A stretch of DNA of 64,000 bases from Chryseobacterium sp. JM1 (GCF_000737715.1 NZ_JPRN01000003.1:620001-684000), one strand, 5' to 3'. Shown: positions 1 through 9,235, counted from the stretch's first letter. Program-made: numbers and translations. The notes: a model not told the origin generated them from the letters alone.

Positions 1-759
1 AGTTTTGGTAATTTCTGGGGAATGCTGAAGCTTCCCGGAAACTTCAATCCGGTTACAGTCATTGTATTGATTTTTGAACTGCTTTGCTTTATTTATCTTG
101 TCAGACAAAGAGAAAAGAGAAATTATTTTTTATGGATAATTTTTATTTTCGGCTGGGCAAAACAGATTATTTTTCTTTCTCAAAAAAGCTTATTCGACTG
201 GTATTACTGGGTGCCGCAGCTACTGCTTTTTGTTCCCGTTCTTATTTTTGTCCTGGAGCAGAAGGAGAGGAGAAATCTATGGTTGTCATTATTGGTGGTG
301 TTTTATATCGTTCCGATGTTGGCTTTCCAGACGGTACATGCCATTGCAACAGGAAACGGGGAGTGGAATTACCGAAGAGGAATCGGACTGTTTCTGGATG
401 CTTTTGAAAAAGACAAAAAACAGTGGATCCTTTTGGAGCCCGCAGGATATATTCCTTATTTTTCAGGATTAAAAACCATTGATGAAGTAGGATTGGTGGA
501 TAAGCAAATCCAGATGGAAGTGAAAAAAGATAAGGCTCATTACTGGATTAATACCGTCAAAAACAGGAAACCCAAATATCTTCTTTCTTATAAAAATTTA
601 TTTCAAGGGAGTGATGCTCTGTATTATCAGACACATTACAAACTGATGAAAGAATTCAGGATAAAAGACAACCTGAAAAGCGATAATCCCATTCTGGAAA
701 AAATCTATCATCTTAAACCATCAGGAACAGATTATAATTTGTATATTAAAATTGATTGA
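1..759 (+). CDS. C-terminal part of a membrane glycosyltransferase-like protein (5' truncated by window)
   Basis: The frame is open through the left edge, so the start lies outside the window; the first internal ATG is at 22. About four hydrophobic segments occupy roughly the first 105 visible residues. A soluble tail of about 140 residues follows, with a segment reading EPAGYIPYFSGLKTIDEVGL. Multi-membrane hexosyltransferases of the GT39/ArnT type often end in a periplasmic tail with a similar 'E.IGY..Y...I.D..GL' pattern, so a lipid-linked sugar transferase is my inference. The catalytic N-terminal loop cannot be seen. No terminator follows; a short repeat of the type TTAGAAGTTAG begins just after the stop. 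Confidence 0.6.
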   Translation, partial: SFGNFWGMLKLPGNFNPVTVIVLIFELLCFIYLVRQREKRNYFLWIIFIFGWAKQIIFLSQKSLFDWYYWVPQLLLFVPVLIFVLEQKERRNLWLSLLVVFYIVPMLAFQTVHAIATGNGEWNYRRGIGLFLDAFEKDKKQWILLEPAGYIPYFSGLKTIDEVGLVDKQIQMEVKKDKAHYWINTVKNRKPKYLLSYKNLFQGSDALYYQTHYKLMKEFRIKDNLKSDNPILEKIYHLKPSGTDYNLYIKID

Positions 760-857
760 AAATTAGAAGTTAGAAGTTAGAAATTAGATGTGAACATTCA
801 ATATTCTATTGCCCTATAACCTGCAACCTAAACCCTCTCACCTAATCCCTAAAAAAA

Positions 858-1385
858 ATGAAATACTGTGCTTTTCTCCGCGGCGTGAACGTAAAAGGAA
901 CCAATATGAAAATGGCTGATGTCTGCCAGGTTTTTAAAGAGGCCGGAATGCTGGACGTAGGTTCGGTATTGGCTTCCGGAAATATTGTGTTCTCTTCTGA
1001 TAAAAAAGCTGATGATTTAAAGAAAATTCTGGAAAAGGCGATGTCTGATCATTTTTCTTATGAAGCTTTTTTATTCATCAAGTCTCAGGAAGAAACAGAA
1101 ATATTCTGGAACAGTATTCCTTTTGAAAAAAATGATGATCTGCATATCTACGGATTTGTAGGAAATCCCGGAGTGGAAAGTGTTTTGATGGGAGCGTTTG
1201 AAGCTGCTTCCAAAACTGACAATGAAAAGGCTGAGATCGTTAATGACCTATTTTACTGGCAGGTTCCGAAGGGAAATACGCTGGATTCTTCTTTTGGAAA
1301 AGTCTTAGGCAAGAAAAGTCTTAAAGACCAGTTCACGAGCAGGAATATCAATACTTTTGAGAAGGTTTTAAAGAAAATGAGTTGA
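858..1385 (+). CDS. DUF1697 domain-containing protein
   Basis: This 175-residue soluble protein spans the whole DUF1697 family length. The N-terminus carries the family signature AFLRGVNVKG, followed by the N-M-x-L/V/A region and the ASGNIVFSS strand. The biochemical role of the family is not known to me. It has no signal peptide, so it is probably cytoplasmic. It stands alone: the previous gene ends 98 bp upstream and the next real gene begins about 690 bp downstream after a repeat tract. Confidence 0.85.
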   Translation: MKYCAFLRGVNVKGTNMKMADVCQVFKEAGMLDVGSVLASGNIVFSSDKKADDLKKILEKAMSDHFSYEAFLFIKSQEETEIFWNSIPFEKNDDLHIYGFVGNPGVESVLMGAFEAASKTDNEKAEIVNDLFYWQVPKGNTLDSSFGKVLGKKSLKDQFTSRNINTFEKVLKKMS

Positions 1386-1439
1386 TCAAAGTTTGAGTTC
1401 AAGTATCAGAGTATTTTTTTAATTGAGATTAATAATCTG

Positions 1440-1870
1440 TAAGATCTGCGTGAGATTATAATTTTAACCACAGATTTCATTGATGAACACAGATGATTGC
1501 GTGCATTTTTATTCTTTTGAATGGATGAATGTTTTTGAAGATTATAGTAGAGATCTGCGAAATCTGTGAAATCTGCGTGAGATTTTATTTTAACCACAGA
1601 TTTCACTGATGAACACAGATGATTGCGTGCATTTTTATTCTTTTGAATAGATGAATGTTTTTGAAGATTATAGTAGAGATCTGCGAAATCTGCGTGAGAT
1701 TTTATTTTAACCACGGATTACACAGATGAACACAGATGATTGCGTATATTTTTTTTTTGGATAGATGAATATTTTTGAAGAGTATATTAGCGATCTGCGA
1801 AATCTACGAAATCTGCAGGAGATTATATTTTAACCACGGATTGATGGACACGGATGATTGTGCATATTTT
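1440..1870. repeat. Four imperfect tandem copies of a unit of about 120 bp
   Basis: Copies begin near 1465, 1588, 1706 and 1829, each with TTTTAACCACAGATT or TTTTAACCACGGATT. Each continues with (GA)ACACAGATGATTG and an ATAGATGAAT block and ends with GATCTGCGAAATCTG and GAGATT. The first two copies are almost identical and the last two diverge. The same AATCTGCG/CACAGAT vocabulary recurs near 53760 and in the dispersed copies at 30330-30545, 49090-49262 and 59080-59475. A 102-codon open frame on the minus strand (1406-1714) is a by-product of the repetition and I do not call it a gene. Confidence 0.85.
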
Positions 1871-1912
1871 TTCTATCTTTCTTTTGATATTTCTATGAAT
1901 GCTTTTATTTTC

Positions 1913-1992
1913 TCTAAAACTCTAAAACTCTAAAACTCTAAAACTCTAAAACTCTAAAACTCTAAAACTCTAAAACTCTAAAACTCTAAAAC
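1913..1992. repeat. Perfect 8-bp tandem repeat, 10 copies of TCTAAAAC
   Basis: Ten uninterrupted copies of TCTAAAAC (80 bp) follow the 120-bp repeats and end 83 bp before kdsA. The unit is not a multiple of three and lies outside any gene, so slippage would change spacing rather than a reading frame. A short related string (CTCTAAAAACTCTAAAAC) occurs inside the dispersed element near 28486. Confidence 0.95.
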
Positions 1993-2075
1993 CCTTCCCC
2001 AATCAAACCCCTGAAATAATTTCCGATTCTGAAACTTTATAAGTATTTTTACTGAACTTTTTAATGTAAATAAAA

Positions 2076-2885
2076 ATGATCCAGTATTTAGATAATATTC
2101 AACACAAAGATTCAAAAAACTTTTTCCTTATTGCCGGTCCGTGCATCATTGAAGGTGAAGACATGGCGTTAAGAATCGCAGAAAAAGTAATTCAGATCAC
2201 AGATAAATATAATATTCCTTATATTTTCAAAGGGAGCTTCAAGAAGGCTAACAGAAGCCGTGTAGATTCTTTTACATCAATTGGTGAGGAGAAATCGCTT
2301 GAGATCCTTAGAAAAGTGGGCGAGACCTTTAATATTCCTACCACAACGGATATCCATGAAAATGAGCATGCGGCACTGGCTGCACAATACGTTGATGTAT
2401 TACAGATTCCTGCATTTTTAGTACGTCAGACCGATCTTTTGGTGGCTGCGGCTGAAACCGGAAAATGTGTAACGTTGAAGAAAGGGCAGTTCCTTTCTCC
2501 GGAATCAATGAAATTTGCGGTTCAGAAAATTACAGATTCCAATAACCAGAAGGTGGCTATCATTGAAAGAGGAAATTCTTTCGGATATACTGATCTGATC
2601 GTAGATTACAGAGGTATTCCTACAATGAGAGCATATGCGCCGGTGATTTTGGATGTTACCCATTCATTACAGCAGCCTAACCAGAGTTCTGGGGTGACTG
2701 GTGGAAGACCGGACCTTATAGAAACAGTGGCCAAAGCAGGAATTGCGGTAGGAGCCGATGGACTTTTCATCGAAACACATCCAACGCCGGAAACTGCTTT
2801 GTCAGACGGAGCCAACATGTTAAGATTAGATTTATTGGAAGATTTGTTACAAAAATTAACAAGAATCAGAGAATCAATTTTGTAA
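2076..2885 (+). CDS. kdsA: 3-deoxy-8-phosphooctulonate synthase (Kdo8P synthase)
   Basis: Condenses phosphoenolpyruvate with arabinose 5-phosphate to make Kdo8P for the lipopolysaccharide inner core, in the cytoplasm. The 269-residue protein has the usual length and the expected blocks: IAGPCIIE near residue 19, FKGSFKKANRSR, PAFLVRQTDLL, CVTLKKGQF, ERGNSFGY, DVTHSLQQP and IETHPTPETALSDG. Cys23 in the GPC motif is the residue that marks the metal-dependent class; the E. coli-type metal-independent enzyme has Asn there. The gene is followed after 44 bp by a TonB-dependent receptor on the same strand, so read-through transcription is possible. No clear promoter or terminator was found. Confidence 0.95.
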   Translation: MIQYLDNIQHKDSKNFFLIAGPCIIEGEDMALRIAEKVIQITDKYNIPYIFKGSFKKANRSRVDSFTSIGEEKSLEILRKVGETFNIPTTTDIHENEHAALAAQYVDVLQIPAFLVRQTDLLVAAAETGKCVTLKKGQFLSPESMKFAVQKITDSNNQKVAIIERGNSFGYTDLIVDYRGIPTMRAYAPVILDVTHSLQQPNQSSGVTGGRPDLIETVAKAGIAVGADGLFIETHPTPETALSDGANMLRLDLLEDLLQKLTRIRESIL

Positions 2886-2929
2886 TTGTTAAAAAATCCC
2901 TATTTTTAGAAATTCTTAAAACATTTCTT

Positions 2930-5134
2930 TTGAAAAAACTAGTTTTACCGTTGAGCCTTATGGTTCCTATGCTTATTTTCTCTCAAAATAAAAAAAGAGA
3001 TACAGCAAATAAAGTAACCGATATTGAGGAAGTCGTTTTCCAGAAAAAAGTAGTCGGAAGAACGAACGACATTACCAATGTCAAGATTTCAGCAAAAGAT
3101 GCTAAAAATGTAGCCTCTATAAGTGGCGGAATAGAAGGAATCCTTAAAACACTACCTTCCGTAAACTCCAACACCGAGCTGTCTTCCCAATATATGGTGC
3201 GTGGTGGAAACTATGACGAAAACCTTATCTACATCAATGATATTGAAATCTACAGACCTTTTCTGATCAGAAATTCACAGCAGGAAGGACTGAGTATCAT
3301 CAATCCGGATATGGTTTCTACAGTCAACTTTTCAGCCGGAGGTTTTGAACCCAAATATGGAGACAAAATGTCTTCAGCTCTGAATATCTATTACCGTGAA
3401 CCGGAGAAATTTGAACTTTCAGGAGAAGCGAGTTTGATCGGGGGAAGATTAACAGCAGGTCTGGCTTCAAAAAATAAAAAGTTGACCGCTTTGTTTTCAG
3501 GAAGATACAGAAATACCAATCTTGTTCTGAATACCCTGAATGAGGATACGGATTTTAACCCAACCTATTGGGATTTCCAGTCATACATCAACTATCATTT
3601 CAGCGACAAATTCTCCATGTCATTCATTGGATATTATTCAAAGAATGATTATGATATGATTCCTAAAGCGAAGAGTGTTACTTTTGGTAGTTTACAGCAG
3701 CCTATTACCGTAAATATTGGTTATAATGGCAAGGAGCAGGATATGTATAAAAACATGATGGGAACTATTTCAATGAACTATAAGCCTTCTGATCAATGGA
3801 AGTTTACATTGGACAGTTTTGCTTATCAGAACAGAGAAAAAGAATATTATTCCATCGCATCAGGATATGAGATCCAGACTTTCGATCCTGTAACTCAATC
3901 ACCCAATCCGTCTTTTGATGGAGGCGGGCAGATAGAACATGCCAGAAACGATTTGTATGTGAAAACGTACGGAACACAGTTCAGAGCAAAGTTTTCCCCG
4001 AATGTCAATACAGATATAGAAGTCGGTGTTAAATACGAAAAAGAAAATCTGAATGATAATACCAACGAATGGAAGTTGGTAGATGCTGCAGGATACAGTA
4101 TTCCGTTACCTGTTGATGATCCGAGAACCGGAACTTCAGGAGATTTGAAGCTGTTTTATCATATTGCGGGAGTCAATCAGATTGAACCTACGAGGCTTTC
4201 CGCATATGCTCAGTATTCTCAGAAATTTTACTGGGGAGCGAGCAAAGTATTTGTGAATGCCGGAGCCAGAGTTTCCAACTGGAGCTTTAACAAAGAAACC
4301 ATCTTTTCTCCAAGAGTTCAGTTTGCGATCAAACCTGACTGGGATACGGATATGCTATTCAAACTTTCCGGAGGGGTCTATTACCAGGCACCTTTCTACA
4401 AGGAGATCAAGGATTTGGACGGAAACTTTAATACGAATATAAAATCTCAGCGTTCTATGCAGGTTATTCTTGCCAACGACTACGAGTTTTATATGTATGA
4501 CAGACCGTTTAAGCTGACTACAGAAGCTTATTACAAGAAAATGGACGATCTGATTCCTTATTATATGGATAATGTGAGGATCCGCTATTCCGGTAAAAAT
4601 AATGCATCAGGTTATGCTTACGGAATTGACACCAGATTATTCGGGGAATTTGTTCCCGGAGTAGATTCTTGGCTGTCTGCGAGTTATGCAAGAGTGTATG
4701 AAAATATTGATGGGAAAGGAGATATTCCAAGACCTACCGATCAGAGATTCAGATTTGCGATGTTCTATCAGGATTATATGCCGAAATTCCCGTCTATGCG
4801 TGTGAACCTTACATTGGTATATGCCATGGGACTTCCGAACGGAGCACCTGTTTTCACAGACCCTTATCAGTACCAGAGAACACTTCCTTCATATAAAAGG
4901 GTGGATTTAGGGCTTTCAAAGGTATTCATCGATTCCAAAAACAAGAAAAACCGTTCCGGGTTCTGGGGTAATTTTGATGAACTGACTTTAGGAGTTCAGG
5001 TTTTCAATGCATTTAACATCAACAATACAGTGGCTAACCAATGGATCACAGATTACAACACAAGCTCAATGTATGCGGTGCCTGTACGTCTTACGGGGCG
5101 TTTCTTCAATGTGAAGCTGGAATTCAAATTATAA
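2930..5134 (+). CDS. TonB-dependent outer-membrane receptor (TTG start)
   Basis: The 734-residue protein starts with a TTG codon that directly precedes a signal peptide (KKLVLPLSL...IFSQ). A plug domain follows at about residues 60-160 (EGILKTLPSV, MVRGGNYDENLIYINDIEIY, VSTVNFSAGGFEPKYGDKMSS). The rest is a beta-barrel with alternating aromatic strands that ends VKLEFKL. There is no N-terminal carboxypeptidase-like domain and no SusD partner, so polysaccharide uptake is less likely than metal, siderophore or small-molecule uptake; the substrate is unknown. A strong terminator follows at 5215. Confidence 0.9.
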   Translation: MKKLVLPLSLMVPMLIFSQNKKRDTANKVTDIEEVVFQKKVVGRTNDITNVKISAKDAKNVASISGGIEGILKTLPSVNSNTELSSQYMVRGGNYDENLIYINDIEIYRPFLIRNSQQEGLSIINPDMVSTVNFSAGGFEPKYGDKMSSALNIYYREPEKFELSGEASLIGGRLTAGLASKNKKLTALFSGRYRNTNLVLNTLNEDTDFNPTYWDFQSYINYHFSDKFSMSFIGYYSKNDYDMIPKAKSVTFGSLQQPITVNIGYNGKEQDMYKNMMGTISMNYKPSDQWKFTLDSFAYQNREKEYYSIASGYEIQTFDPVTQSPNPSFDGGGQIEHARNDLYVKTYGTQFRAKFSPNVNTDIEVGVKYEKENLNDNTNEWKLVDAAGYSIPLPVDDPRTGTSGDLKLFYHIAGVNQIEPTRLSAYAQYSQKFYWGASKVFVNAGARVSNWSFNKETIFSPRVQFAIKPDWDTDMLFKLSGGVYYQAPFYKEIKDLDGNFNTNIKSQRSMQVILANDYEFYMYDRPFKLTTEAYYKKMDDLIPYYMDNVRIRYSGKNNASGYAYGIDTRLFGEFVPGVDSWLSASYARVYENIDGKGDIPRPTDQRFRFAMFYQDYMPKFPSMRVNLTLVYAMGLPNGAPVFTDPYQYQRTLPSYKRVDLGLSKVFIDSKNKKNRSGFWGNFDELTLGVQVFNAFNINNTVANQWITDYNTSSMYAVPVRLTGRFFNVKLEFKL

Positions 5135-5214
5135 AATAGAAGTTAGAAGTAAGATATTAGAAGTTAGTAGGGATTCCTTATAATTTCGAAAACGACTCAA
5201 ACTGAAAAATAAAG

Positions 5215-5247
5215 AAAAGCTCCTGAATATTTCAGGAGCTTTTTCGT
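5215..5247 (+). terminator. Intrinsic terminator of the TonB receptor gene
   Basis: Perfect 13-bp arms AAAAGCTCCTGAA and TTCAGGAGCTTTT are separated by a 3-nt loop, and the T-run closes the unit. It separates the receptor from the copper cluster. Confidence 0.9.
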
Positions 5248-5307
5248 TGGGGCAGAATTTTATAACAAGTATACACAATTTTATAACAGCAGTTTCGGGG
5301 ATATTTT

Positions 5308-5315
5308 TACCTTTG
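5308..5315 (+). promoter_or_regulatory. Bacteroidota -7 promoter element before the copper cluster
   Basis: TACCTTTG matches TAnnTTTG and ends only 8 bp before the ATG at 5324. If used, the transcript would have an extremely short leader or none. No good -33 TTG was identified, so the assignment is moderate. Confidence 0.55.
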
Positions 5316-5323
5316 TCTTACCA

Positions 5324-5704
5324 ATGAAAAAGATTCTCGCCATATTTTTCTCTGTTTTCTACTTCGGATTTTCTTCCGGAGCAGCATTCAGCGTACATTT
5401 CTGTATGGAGGAATTTGTTTCCGTAAGCCAGAAAACCACAGATATCTGTGGCAAGTGCGGGGTCAAAGAAAAAAAAGGATGTTGTAAGACTGAGGTTAAA
5501 GTGGTAAAAGTAGATGATTCTCAGAAATCTGATCTGCTGATGATCGACTTTTTAAGCCAGATCGCTCCAACACTTACACAACAGCATTTTTTCCTTGCCG
5601 ACAAATCTTTTTCCGCTACAAAATTTACTCAGATAAGAATCAATGGGCCACCCGAATACAAACCGGTTCCCATCTATCTCAATCATTGTCATTTTAGAAT
5701 TTAA
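5324..5704 (+). CDS. HYC_CC_PP family small secreted cysteine-rich protein
   Basis: A 126-residue exported protein with a signal peptide (MKKILAIFFSVFYFGFSSG). A spaced set of metal-ligand-like residues follows: H25-F-C27, C42-x2-C45, C53-C54, a late GPP, and HCH near the C-terminus. The order HFC, CC and PP matches the Bacteroidota HYC_CC_PP family, whose function is not known to me. Its place just upstream of a DUF3347 protein and a multicopper oxidase suggests periplasmic copper binding or sensing, which is inference from context. Confidence 0.8.
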   Translation: MKKILAIFFSVFYFGFSSGAAFSVHFCMEEFVSVSQKTTDICGKCGVKEKKGCCKTEVKVVKVDDSQKSDLLMIDFLSQIAPTLTQQHFFLADKSFSATKFTQIRINGPPEYKPVPIYLNHCHFRI

Positions 5705-5818
5705 GATCCGTCTGTTGTCTGGTAGTGTTCAGATGATCACTCCTTCGTAGACAACACGGCTCAACGCATCATGCGTTTCAGTTATTCTTTACTAAAATTA
5801 ATTCTAAAATTTAAAACA

Positions 5819-6292
5819 ATGAAAAAATATATCATTACAGCAGCATTCTCTTTATTCTCAATCGTTTCACTTTCTGCACAGTCTAAAAAAGACGCTCAGG
5901 TTTCAAAACTGTATCAGAACTACATCGCTATCAAATCAGCCTTAGCTTCAGATGATGCCGATAAAACCTCAAAAGCTGCTACAGAATTTATTAAAACAGC
6001 CTCAACTGTTGATTATAAAATGGTTTCAGAGGGTAATCTAAATATTCTGAGAAAAGACGCCACCGTGATTTCCGATGCCAGAAATATCTCGGCCCAAAGA
6101 GAAACCTTTTCCAACCTTTCTGAAAATATGATCGCTTTAACCAAAGAGTTCAAACTATCTGAAAAACCGGTGTATGTACAGCATTGCCCAATGGCTGATT
6201 CAAACTGGTTAAGCGACGAAAAACAGATCGCTAATCCTTACTACGGAAAATCCATGCTTACTTGTGGAAGTGTAAAGTCAGAAATAAAATAA
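5819..6292 (+). CDS. DUF3347 domain protein, periplasmic copper-associated
   Basis: The chosen ATG at 5819 gives a clean signal peptide ending SLSAQS; an ATG at 5771 in the same frame would put 16 extra residues in front of it. The 157-residue product is a small helical DUF3347 domain. It carries the signature HCPMA...W.S...I.NPYYG..ML.CG near the C-terminus, where the His, Cys and Met residues look like copper ligands. DUF3347 is found alone or attached to CusB-type efflux adaptors. Here it sits between the HYC_CC_PP gene and the multicopper oxidase, so a role in periplasmic copper handling is likely. Confidence 0.85.
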   Translation: MKKYIITAAFSLFSIVSLSAQSKKDAQVSKLYQNYIAIKSALASDDADKTSKAATEFIKTASTVDYKMVSEGNLNILRKDATVISDARNISAQRETFSNLSENMIALTKEFKLSEKPVYVQHCPMADSNWLSDEKQIANPYYGKSMLTCGSVKSEIK

Positions 6293-6380
6293 TTATTGTA
6301 ATTAATTTTAAAACAATAAGTTGCATAGCTTAAATTGTCATTGACTTTAAGCTGTGCAGCTTTAAAAAGTTCGGAATATT

Positions 6381-9026
6381 ATGAAAAAAATCATCTTGTT
6401 TCTGATGCTTTTGTTCTCTGTTTTTACATTCGCACAAACAACGAAAACCTATTATACCTGCCCGATGCATGCCGAGGTCGTATCTTCAAAACCTGGAGAC
6501 TGCCCGAAATGCCATATGACGCTGGTAAAGAAAACCGTTGTGATGAAACCGGAAGCTGTGGCGCAACCGGAGCAGAAAACAGTACAGAAGCAAAAGGAAA
6601 ATAAAGCCAAGGTTGAGATTAAGGCTAAGACTAAGACTAAGACTAAGACTAAGGTAGAGGTTAATAGAAACTCAAAAAGTGAAACGAATCCTCAACCTGA
6701 GCCTGAATCTAAGCCTCAGTCTCAGACTAAAACAGAACCATCAGTATTTAAAAGAAATTCTGAAAACGGAAAAGTAACATTTGGTGGAAAGACAGTTCGA
6801 TATGATCTGTATGTAAAAGATACGATTGTGAATTTCACCGGAAAAAACCGAAGAGCGATTGCCATCAACGGAAAACTGCAGGCTCCAACCTTATATTTTA
6901 CAGAAGGAGATACCGCAGAGATCTATCTTCACAATATGTTGAAAGAAAATACAGGCCTTCACTGGCATGGCGTGATCCTTCCCAACGAGCAGGATGGTGT
7001 TCCTTACCTTACCACAAAGCCTATAACACCCGGTGAGACGCATTTATATAAGTTCAGAGTATCTCAAAACGGAACGTATTGGTATCATTCACATGAAGCA
7101 TTACAGGAACAGATCGGAATGAATGGAATCCTGGTATTCAATAAAAGAGAAGGCGAGCCTAAAGTGTCTTATACAAAAGAAATTCCGGTATTACTTGGAG
7201 ACTGGAGCGATGAAGATCCGATGCAGATCGCAAGAAGGCTTCACATGGCCAATACAGATTGGTATGCCATTAAAAAGAATGCGGTACAGAGTTATTGGGA
7301 AGCCATTAAATCCGGAAATTTCGGGACAAAGGCCCTGAATGAATGGAAAAGAATGGAAGCTATGGATGTGAGTGACGTTTATTATGATAAATTCCTCATC
7401 AACGGACTTCCAAGCACTGAGTATTCCAATCTGAAAGCCGGGGATAAAGTAAGGCTAAGAGTCGCCAACGGAGGTTCATCCACTTATTTCTGGCTGAATT
7501 ATGGAGGCGGAAAAATAAAAGTAATCGGAAATGACGGAAATGACGTGGTTCCGGTGGAAGTAGACCGCCTGATTGTCGGGGTTTCCGAGACCTATGATAT
7601 TGAAGTGACCATTCCTGAAAACAAAAGCTTTGAATTCCGTTCCACATCGGAAGACAGGGTAGGACACGCTTCACTTTGGCTCGGTTCCGGTGAAAAAGTG
7701 GAGGCTCCGAATTTGCCGAGATTATTGCTCTTTGAAGGAATGAAAATGATGAACGGCATGATGGAAATGAGCGGTAATATGAAGCCAATGAATATGACGA
7801 TGGGTAACCAGATGATGGATATGAACGAAGTGATGTATCCTGAGCTTCCGGAAAGTCAGCGAAAAATGACGATGAAACATATGAATGAAATGATGGGGAT
7901 TAAGACGAAGGAAGAAGACCATTCAAAGGTAGTTTCGGGACATGAAAATCATTCCGGGATGGATATGAAAGAAGAGAAAACGATCAAAAGACTGTCCTAT
8001 AATATTTTAAAGTCTCCTGAAAAGACTATTCTTCCGGACGAAAATGTTAGGGAACTGAAATTTACGCTGGAAGGAAATATGAATCAATACCTGTGGACGC
8101 TGGATAATAAAACAGTTACAGAAACAGATAAGATTCTGGTGAAAAAAGGGGAGATCCTGAGAATTACGATGTACAATAATTCAATGATGCGCCACCCGAT
8201 GCACCTTCACGGCCATGATTTCAGACTGATCAATTCAAAAGGAGAATATTCCCCGCTGAAAAATGTAGTTGATATCATGCCGATGGAAACCAACACCATT
8301 GAATTTGCCGCCAACCAGGATGGCGACTGGTTTTTCCACTGTCATATTTTATACCATATGATGGCCGGAATGGGAAGAATATTCAGCTATGAAAATTCAA
8401 AACCGAATCCACAGTTGCCGAACAGAAAACTTGCCTGGAAAAACTTCCTGAAGGATAATAAAATGATCAGCTCCATGGGAATGCTGGATATCGCAAGCAA
8501 TAAGGTACATGCGGAAAGTATGACGATGTTCGGACCGAGATGGGCGAATCTGAACCAGTTTCACTCTAACTGGGATTTTGATCATTTTGAAGGAAACGTG
8601 AAAGTAGGAAGATTCTTAGGGAAATTCCAGTGGGCACTTCCTTACGCCGGTTTTAGAATTCAGAAAAACCATGAGATTATGGAACGGCAGATGACGGAAG
8701 ATATGGGAATGAAATTCCGGGGCAAAAAGACCTGGTTCGGGCAGGAGAAGGCTTCAAAGAATCAATATGCCTTCATGGTCGGTGTGCAGTATCTTTTACC
8801 GATGCTGGTCACTGCTGATGCCAGTGTGGATCAGAACGGGAAAGTATTGTTGGAATTGAGCAGAGAAGATATTCCGATTTCCAGAAGGATCAGAGGGAAC
8901 TTTACCCTGAATTCGGATGGAGAATTTTCAACAGGGTTGAGATATATTCTACAGAAATGGGTATCCGTATCCGGAAATTATGATAATGAAATGGGCTGGG
9001 GAGCCGGAATTACGTTAACCTACTAA
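6381..9026 (+). CDS. Multicopper oxidase with N-terminal heavy-metal-binding domain and C-terminal CopB-like region
   Basis: The 881-residue protein has four parts. A signal peptide ends at ...FTFAQ. A heavy-metal-binding domain follows at about 24-50 (CPMH...CPKCHM). A low-complexity KTKTKTK/PEPESKPQ linker covers about 70-120. The cupredoxin oxidase spans about 125-690, with copper motifs HWHG (~195), WYHSH (~233), HPMHLHGH (~604) and HCHILYHMMAGM (~653), plus a Met-rich insert at about 453-530. The last 190 residues resemble the CopB outer-membrane copper-resistance barrel and end GAGITLTY. The inferred role is Cu(I) oxidation and tolerance in the cell envelope. It is the last gene of the copper cluster. 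Confidence 0.9.
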   Translation: MKKIILFLMLLFSVFTFAQTTKTYYTCPMHAEVVSSKPGDCPKCHMTLVKKTVVMKPEAVAQPEQKTVQKQKENKAKVEIKAKTKTKTKTKVEVNRNSKSETNPQPEPESKPQSQTKTEPSVFKRNSENGKVTFGGKTVRYDLYVKDTIVNFTGKNRRAIAINGKLQAPTLYFTEGDTAEIYLHNMLKENTGLHWHGVILPNEQDGVPYLTTKPITPGETHLYKFRVSQNGTYWYHSHEALQEQIGMNGILVFNKREGEPKVSYTKEIPVLLGDWSDEDPMQIARRLHMANTDWYAIKKNAVQSYWEAIKSGNFGTKALNEWKRMEAMDVSDVYYDKFLINGLPSTEYSNLKAGDKVRLRVANGGSSTYFWLNYGGGKIKVIGNDGNDVVPVEVDRLIVGVSETYDIEVTIPENKSFEFRSTSEDRVGHASLWLGSGEKVEAPNLPRLLLFEGMKMMNGMMEMSGNMKPMNMTMGNQMMDMNEVMYPELPESQRKMTMKHMNEMMGIKTKEEDHSKVVSGHENHSGMDMKEEKTIKRLSYNILKSPEKTILPDENVRELKFTLEGNMNQYLWTLDNKTVTETDKILVKKGEILRITMYNNSMMRHPMHLHGHDFRLINSKGEYSPLKNVVDIMPMETNTIEFAANQDGDWFFHCHILYHMMAGMGRIFSYENSKPNPQLPNRKLAWKNFLKDNKMISSMGMLDIASNKVHAESMTMFGPRWANLNQFHSNWDFDHFEGNVKVGRFLGKFQWALPYAGFRIQKNHEIMERQMTEDMGMKFRGKKTWFGQEKASKNQYAFMVGVQYLLPMLVTADASVDQNGKVLLELSREDIPISRRIRGNFTLNSDGEFSTGLRYILQKWVSVSGNYDNEMGWGAGITLTY

Positions 9027-9030
9027 AGAG

Positions 9031-9058
9031 AGGCTGCCTGATAAAGGCGGCCTTTTTT
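9031..9058 (+). terminator. Intrinsic terminator of the copper cluster
   Basis: AGGCTGCC and GGCGGCCT form the stem (one G-T pair) around TGATAAA, followed by six T residues, 4 bp after the oxidase stop codon. Confidence 0.9.
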
Positions 9059-9171
9059 AGTTTTAAACACAAATAACACGAATCTTTTACACGAAAGGCA
9101 CAAATACCTTAGCCGCAATAGTGTTATTTGTGAAATCATTAGCACCATTTGTGTTTAAAAACTAAAAACAA

Positions 9172-9204
9172 AAAGCCGGTTCATTTTAATCATGAACCGG
9201 CTTT
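9172..9204 (-). terminator. Intrinsic terminator of the S9 peptidase gene
   Basis: Arms AAAGCCGGTTCAT and ATGAACCGGCTTT pair perfectly over a 7-nt loop. On the minus strand a T-rich run follows, which fits termination of the peptidase gene ending at 9236. Confidence 0.9.
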
Positions 9205-9235
9205 GTTTATTGAGCCACTGAAATCAATTTCTATT

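Noticed and set aside
1406..1714. 102-codon minus-strand open frame
   Set aside because: It is built from the 120-bp tandem repeats (the HADF-DFADL and NHLCSS strings recur), has no ribosome-binding context and encodes no known fold.
1913..1992. Possible CRISPR array
   Set aside because: The unit is 8 bp with no spacers and there are no cas genes in the window.
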